Assembly (NCBI GenBank): GCA_025357975.1
Contig: JANYKY010000128.1
Location: 1 to 7,361 of the forward strand
Length of the DNA stretch: 7,361 bases
DNA from: Gemmatimonadaceae bacterium
GTDB lineage: Bacteria; Gemmatimonadota; Gemmatimonadetes; Gemmatimonadales; Gemmatimonadaceae
Direction: 5' to 3'
Of the stretch, positions 4,555 through 7,361 are shown one piece after another; positions within the stretch are counted from its first letter, which is position 1, and each line of letters begins with the position of its first letter. Below the pieces are notes generated by a model that did no database searches, was not told the origin of the DNA, and saw only the letters and a program-made list of their open reading frames with translations. The translations under genes and the position numbers were made by a program.

Positions 4555-7290
4555 TTATCTGCCGAGCCAGTAGGTCGCCTTCAACTGGAAGATGTTTGTC
4601 GGACGATCGCGGAAGAGCGCCGAGCGATCGCGGCCGAGATTGAAATCGCCAAACACGTCAGATCCGTCGCGCGCCTGCGTCCACACAAAGAAGAGCGTCG
4701 ACCCGGGACGATATTCATAGCGCATCACCGCTGTTCCACGAAGCGATCGGAAATTGAAATCGGGATTTCCAAACGTGAACGGAGCGGCGATACCATTCCC
4801 ATCGGGATCGACCCTGTACGTGGTTCCGTCAACGGCGGTTGTTGTCTTCCCGATCGTGCTGCCATTGTCCCTTCCGTAATAAGTCATCAGGCCCGAATGC
4901 GGCTTTGCGAATTCCTTGAAGCTCGTGTAGTGCCCACTGGCAAGGAACGGCTGCGCATACAACTCGAGTGTGAGATTGGGCGTGAACGTCGTGTTGAGAC
5001 GCGTGTCCATCGAGAATGTCTTTTGCTCGAGCCGCCCGAACACATAACGGTTGTTACCGAATCCTGCAGGCGCGTTTACATCGGCAAACGATGTAACGAA
5101 CTGCTGCGACGTAAAATCGTGATCGTATGTCGGCGACAGCGTCAGGCTCATCGAGGAGGAGGGCTTGAGCGTGACGAATGGGGAGTAGGACTGCCGACCC
5201 CCTTCCGAGTTATCAACCGGCGTGCTCAGCCTGTAGTTGAACCCGTAGACAACGGGAGAGCGGCTGTCGGAGTTCAGATTTGCGCCGATCAGATTGTACC
5301 CGTAGTGCAGAACCGTCGGGCCTCCCCGCGTCAGCCGCTCATCCCAATAGCTTGGGTGATAGATATTGAGAACATCGACGTTCCAGTAATTTCTCAGCGT
5401 TGCCTGAGCAAAGGCGTGGTAGTCGATATCTGTGCGGTCGCCTTCGTAGTTCACCTGATCCTGTGCACCCGCATTGAGCCAGAGGTTTCGATAGAAGCTG
5501 GCAGGAGTCGTCCACTGCCGGACAACATTCGCCACCTGCCACTTGTAATCTGACCTGCTCAGAACGCCCATGTCATTCGCTTCGAACCCCGGGCTTCTCC
5601 AGTTTTCGGTGCCTTCCCAGAGCCAGTTGCCAGTCTCCTTGGCAATGCGCGCGTAAAATCCATAACCGCTGAGAGTGGTGCGAGTACGATCGAAGTTCGT
5701 CGAGAACAAACCGTCACTCGTCTCACTCCGGCCGATACGATTGTAGTACCGGGCGCTCGACTGCTGCGCTCGCCGGATCGCAGCTGTGTCCCCGCCGATA
5801 TTAGTCAGCGCAGTCTGCACGTTGAACGAATAGGCTCGGTCACTCCAGTGATGGTCCAGATCGAAACCGAGAGCGCCGGCGCGCGCTCGCAAGCGCTGCA
5901 CTTCGTCAGGGTTCGTCAGGCTTCGATTCACGAGCGTACCGATCGTTCCAATCCGAGTTGCGCCGCCATTGAAATCCTTCCGGACGCGACCGATGAAATA
6001 GTTGGCAAGTGGCTCGACTTCCTGCGTGTGATCGGTTGGATCTCCCTCGAGCCGATAACGTGCGGTCTCGCGATTCGTAACAGCGTCAAGCAGTCCCACC
6101 GTCAGCCCCGACGAAGTCCGCCCGGTGAGTTTGCCCGCTCCGAGAATGCTCGTCGCGTCACTTGCATCCATGAATTGCGCGCGCGAGCCCAGAAGTCCGG
6201 AGAGCTGCGGCGAACGTCCTATGCGCCGCGTGTATATGAAGTTCAGGCTCGAGACGTTGGAGCAGAAATAACAGTTGAACCCACCAGTGGAGAAATACTG
6301 CGAGTTCGACACGAAAAAGGGACGCTTCTCAGAAAACGTCGTCTCGAATACCGACAAGTTCACCGACGCCGGATCGACTTCCACCTGTCCAAAATCCGGA
6401 TTGACGGTGGCGTCCAGCGTAAGATTTGAAGTCACGTTGACCTTTACGTCACCACCGACGCGATACTGGCCCTGGCGGTCCGAGTGATACGGGTCAAGAG
6501 AGGACACGCGCGCTAATGTCGCGCGCGATGTTGCGTACGGAACGATCTCGACCTGACGCGGCTGTGCCCCCACCGTCATCCCATCGAGCGTGCCAAAATA
6601 GGCGGGGCCGCCGAATTCATTGCTGCGCCAGAAAGCCCACATGTCCTGCTCATTGAGCCGGTCTGTCGTACGCCACACCTGCATTCCCCACAGCTGCTGA
6701 GGAGTCCGCGGAAACCGTAGCTGCGAAAACGGAATACGGAACTCGGCCGTCCACCCAAGCGAGTCGATATGGCTTGCTCCCTCCCACACCGGATCGTAGG
6801 AACTGTCGCCGTCTTTATAGTCTCCCTTCACTCCAACGGGGTTGAGCTCGAACCAGTCTCGGCTGTTCTTATCGTGAAATGGGTCGAAGACAAAAGCAAT
6901 CTTGTCCGACGTAAGCGAGTTTCCGCCGTTGAGAAGCGCGTCGCGTCTGGCGAGGACGGCATGAACACCTCTGGAGCCCTGTGAGTCATACATCCTCGCG
7001 CCGATGTAAATCGCCGTCTCATCATACAGAATCCGAATCTCGGTTTTCTCAGTCGGCGCTTTTCCCTCACTCGGTACCGACTGGACCAACTCGCCGATTG
7101 GCGTCGCCGCTGTCCATGCAGCATCATCGAGCTTGCCGTCAATGACGACGTTGCCGGTGCGCTTTGCCGCGTGAGCGACAGGTCGCGGATCGGTTTGGGA
7201 GCGGGCGGCTTGCTGGCCATAGGCGGCCCGCGATGCGGATATGCAGCAAACAATGAACGTTGAGAACTTGAGCAGACCGGACAGGCGCAT
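4555..7290 (-). CDS. CBM9-like domain + DUF5916 outer-membrane beta-barrel protein
   Basis: A 911-aa exported protein. The signal peptide has R3 and K8, a hydrophobic core at about 9-19, and probable signal peptidase I cleavage near AYG|QQ (24-26). Residues about 48-225 are a carbohydrate-binding family 9-like beta sandwich (VIDGKLDDAAW, 49-59; ILYDETAIYIGARMYD, 87-102; FELNPVGVKGDY, 147-158; WTAEFRIPFSQLRF, 180-193). From about 245 the DUF5916 domain begins, with its hallmark NPDFGQVEVDP (297-307) and FSEKRPFF (319-326). The remainder alternates hydrophobic and polar residues with many Tyr/Trp/Phe and Asn/Gly turns, as in a transmembrane barrel, ending ATYWLGR. The family's molecular function is not established; a role in binding or processing glycans at the outer membrane is often inferred from the CBM9 domain. 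The ATG at 7288-7290 has GAGGGG (7295-7300) four bases upstream, supporting the start. A C-x-x-C pair at 340-343 is unusual. The gene has its own upstream region and appears monocistronic within the window. Confidence 0.93.
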   Translation of the reverse strand: MRLSGLLKFSTFIVCCISASRAAYGQQAARSQTDPRPVAHAAKRTGNVVIDGKLDDAAWTAATPIGELVQSVPSEGKAPTEKTEIRILYDETAIYIGARMYDSQGSRGVHAVLARRDALLNGGNSLTSDKIAFVFDPFHDKNSRDWFELNPVGVKGDYKDGDSSYDPVWEGASHIDSLGWTAEFRIPFSQLRFPRTPQQLWGMQVWRTTDRLNEQDMWAFWRSNEFGGPAYFGTLDGMTVGAQPRQVEIVPYATSRATLARVSSLDPYHSDRQGQYRVGGDVKVNVTSNLTLDATVNPDFGQVEVDPASVNLSVFETTFSEKRPFFVSNSQYFSTGGFNCYFCSNVSSLNFIYTRRIGRSPQLSGLLGSRAQFMDASDATSILGAGKLTGRTSSGLTVGLLDAVTNRETARYRLEGDPTDHTQEVEPLANYFIGRVRKDFNGGATRIGTIGTLVNRSLTNPDEVQRLRARAGALGFDLDHHWSDRAYSFNVQTALTNIGGDTAAIRRAQQSSARYYNRIGRSETSDGLFSTNFDRTRTTLSGYGFYARIAKETGNWLWEGTENWRSPGFEANDMGVLSRSDYKWQVANVVRQWTTPASFYRNLWLNAGAQDQVNYEGDRTDIDYHAFAQATLRNYWNVDVLNIYHPSYWDERLTRGGPTVLHYGYNLIGANLNSDSRSPVVYGFNYRLSTPVDNSEGGRQSYSPFVTLKPSSSMSLTLSPTYDHDFTSQQFVTSFADVNAPAGFGNNRYVFGRLEQKTFSMDTRLNTTFTPNLTLELYAQPFLASGHYTSFKEFAKPHSGLMTYYGRDNGSTIGKTTTAVDGTTYRVDPDGNGIAAPFTFGNPDFNFRSLRGTAVMRYEYRPGSTLFFVWTQARDGSDVFGDFNLGRDRSALFRDRPTNIFQLKATYWLGR

Positions 7291-7294
7291 TCTT

Positions 7295-7300
7295 CCCCTC
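7295..7300 (-). promoter_or_regulatory. Ribosome binding site of the DUF5916 gene
   Basis: GAGGGG on the - strand lies four bases before the ATG that starts with MRLSG, which also begins a good signal peptide. The two agree on the start. Further upstream (7301-7361) a CATAGT (- strand) resembles a -10 element, but its -35 would fall near or past the window edge, so no promoter is called. Confidence 0.6.
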
Positions 7301-7361
7301 GAAGGCAGACTCGGAAATCAAGTCGTAACAGTGATTTGGGAACTATGGCTATTTAGACGCA

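Noticed and set aside
4537..5553. A 338-codon open frame on the + strand antisense to the DUF5916 gene
   Set aside because: The protein is Arg/Val/Ile-rich with no recognisable domain, signal or ribosome site, and it mirrors a clearly real gene. It is a codon-phase shadow in GC-rich DNA.
6507..6527. Hairpin CGCGCGC–TAATGTC–GCGCGCG inside the DUF5916 gene
   Set aside because: It encodes ordinary Ala/Arg codons, has no U-run, and alternating CG repeats form stems by chance in GC-rich DNA.

Overview
The window looks like ordinary chromosomal DNA from a Gram-negative bacterium, most likely a member of Gemmatimonadota. The grounds are the 'GGGMSRVF' glycine loop and the kinase–TM–TolB_N–TPR layout of the protein kinase, plus a large CBM9/DUF5916 outer-membrane protein. 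Both kinds of protein are, from memory, abundant in that phylum. A lipoprotein with a lipobox and a predicted outer-membrane barrel support a diderm envelope. The taxon call is an inference from protein style; no rRNA or marker gene is present.

Layout. (1) Bases 1-38 are the 3' end of a tRNA gene on the + strand, without an encoded CCA. (2) Four bases further on is the stop codon of a convergent - strand gene (43-1275, or to 1287) for a DAACS/SDF-type cation:dicarboxylate or amino-acid symporter. (3) About 190 bp of divergent intergenic DNA carry the control region of a + strand unit. This unit is a transmembrane Ser/Thr protein kinase (1475-3955) followed 26 bp later by a small NTF2/SnoaL-like lipoprotein (3982-4485). 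(4) A strong bidirectional hairpin terminator (4497-4538) separates that unit from (5) a convergent - strand gene (4555-7290) for a 911-residue secreted protein with an N-terminal CBM9-like domain and a DUF5916 barrel. The last 71 bp are its 5' upstream region.

How the genes may work together. The kinase and lipoprotein are probably co-transcribed. The kinase has a cytoplasmic catalytic domain, one membrane helix, and a presumably periplasmic TolB_N-like plus TPR portion. The lipoprotein would sit in the same compartment and is a reasonable, untested candidate partner. The symporter and the DUF5916 protein are separate transcription units with no visible functional tie.

Nothing here is clearly a new defence, mobile or RNA-based system: there are no integrase, transposase, CRISPR or toxin–antitoxin signatures. 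The most unusual signal is in the symporter. The sodium-binding NMDGT motif of TM7 is replaced by a lysine-containing FKIAA, and the substrate-binding arginine of TM8 is an alanine. This suggests a DAACS-fold transporter with changed ion coupling and substrate.
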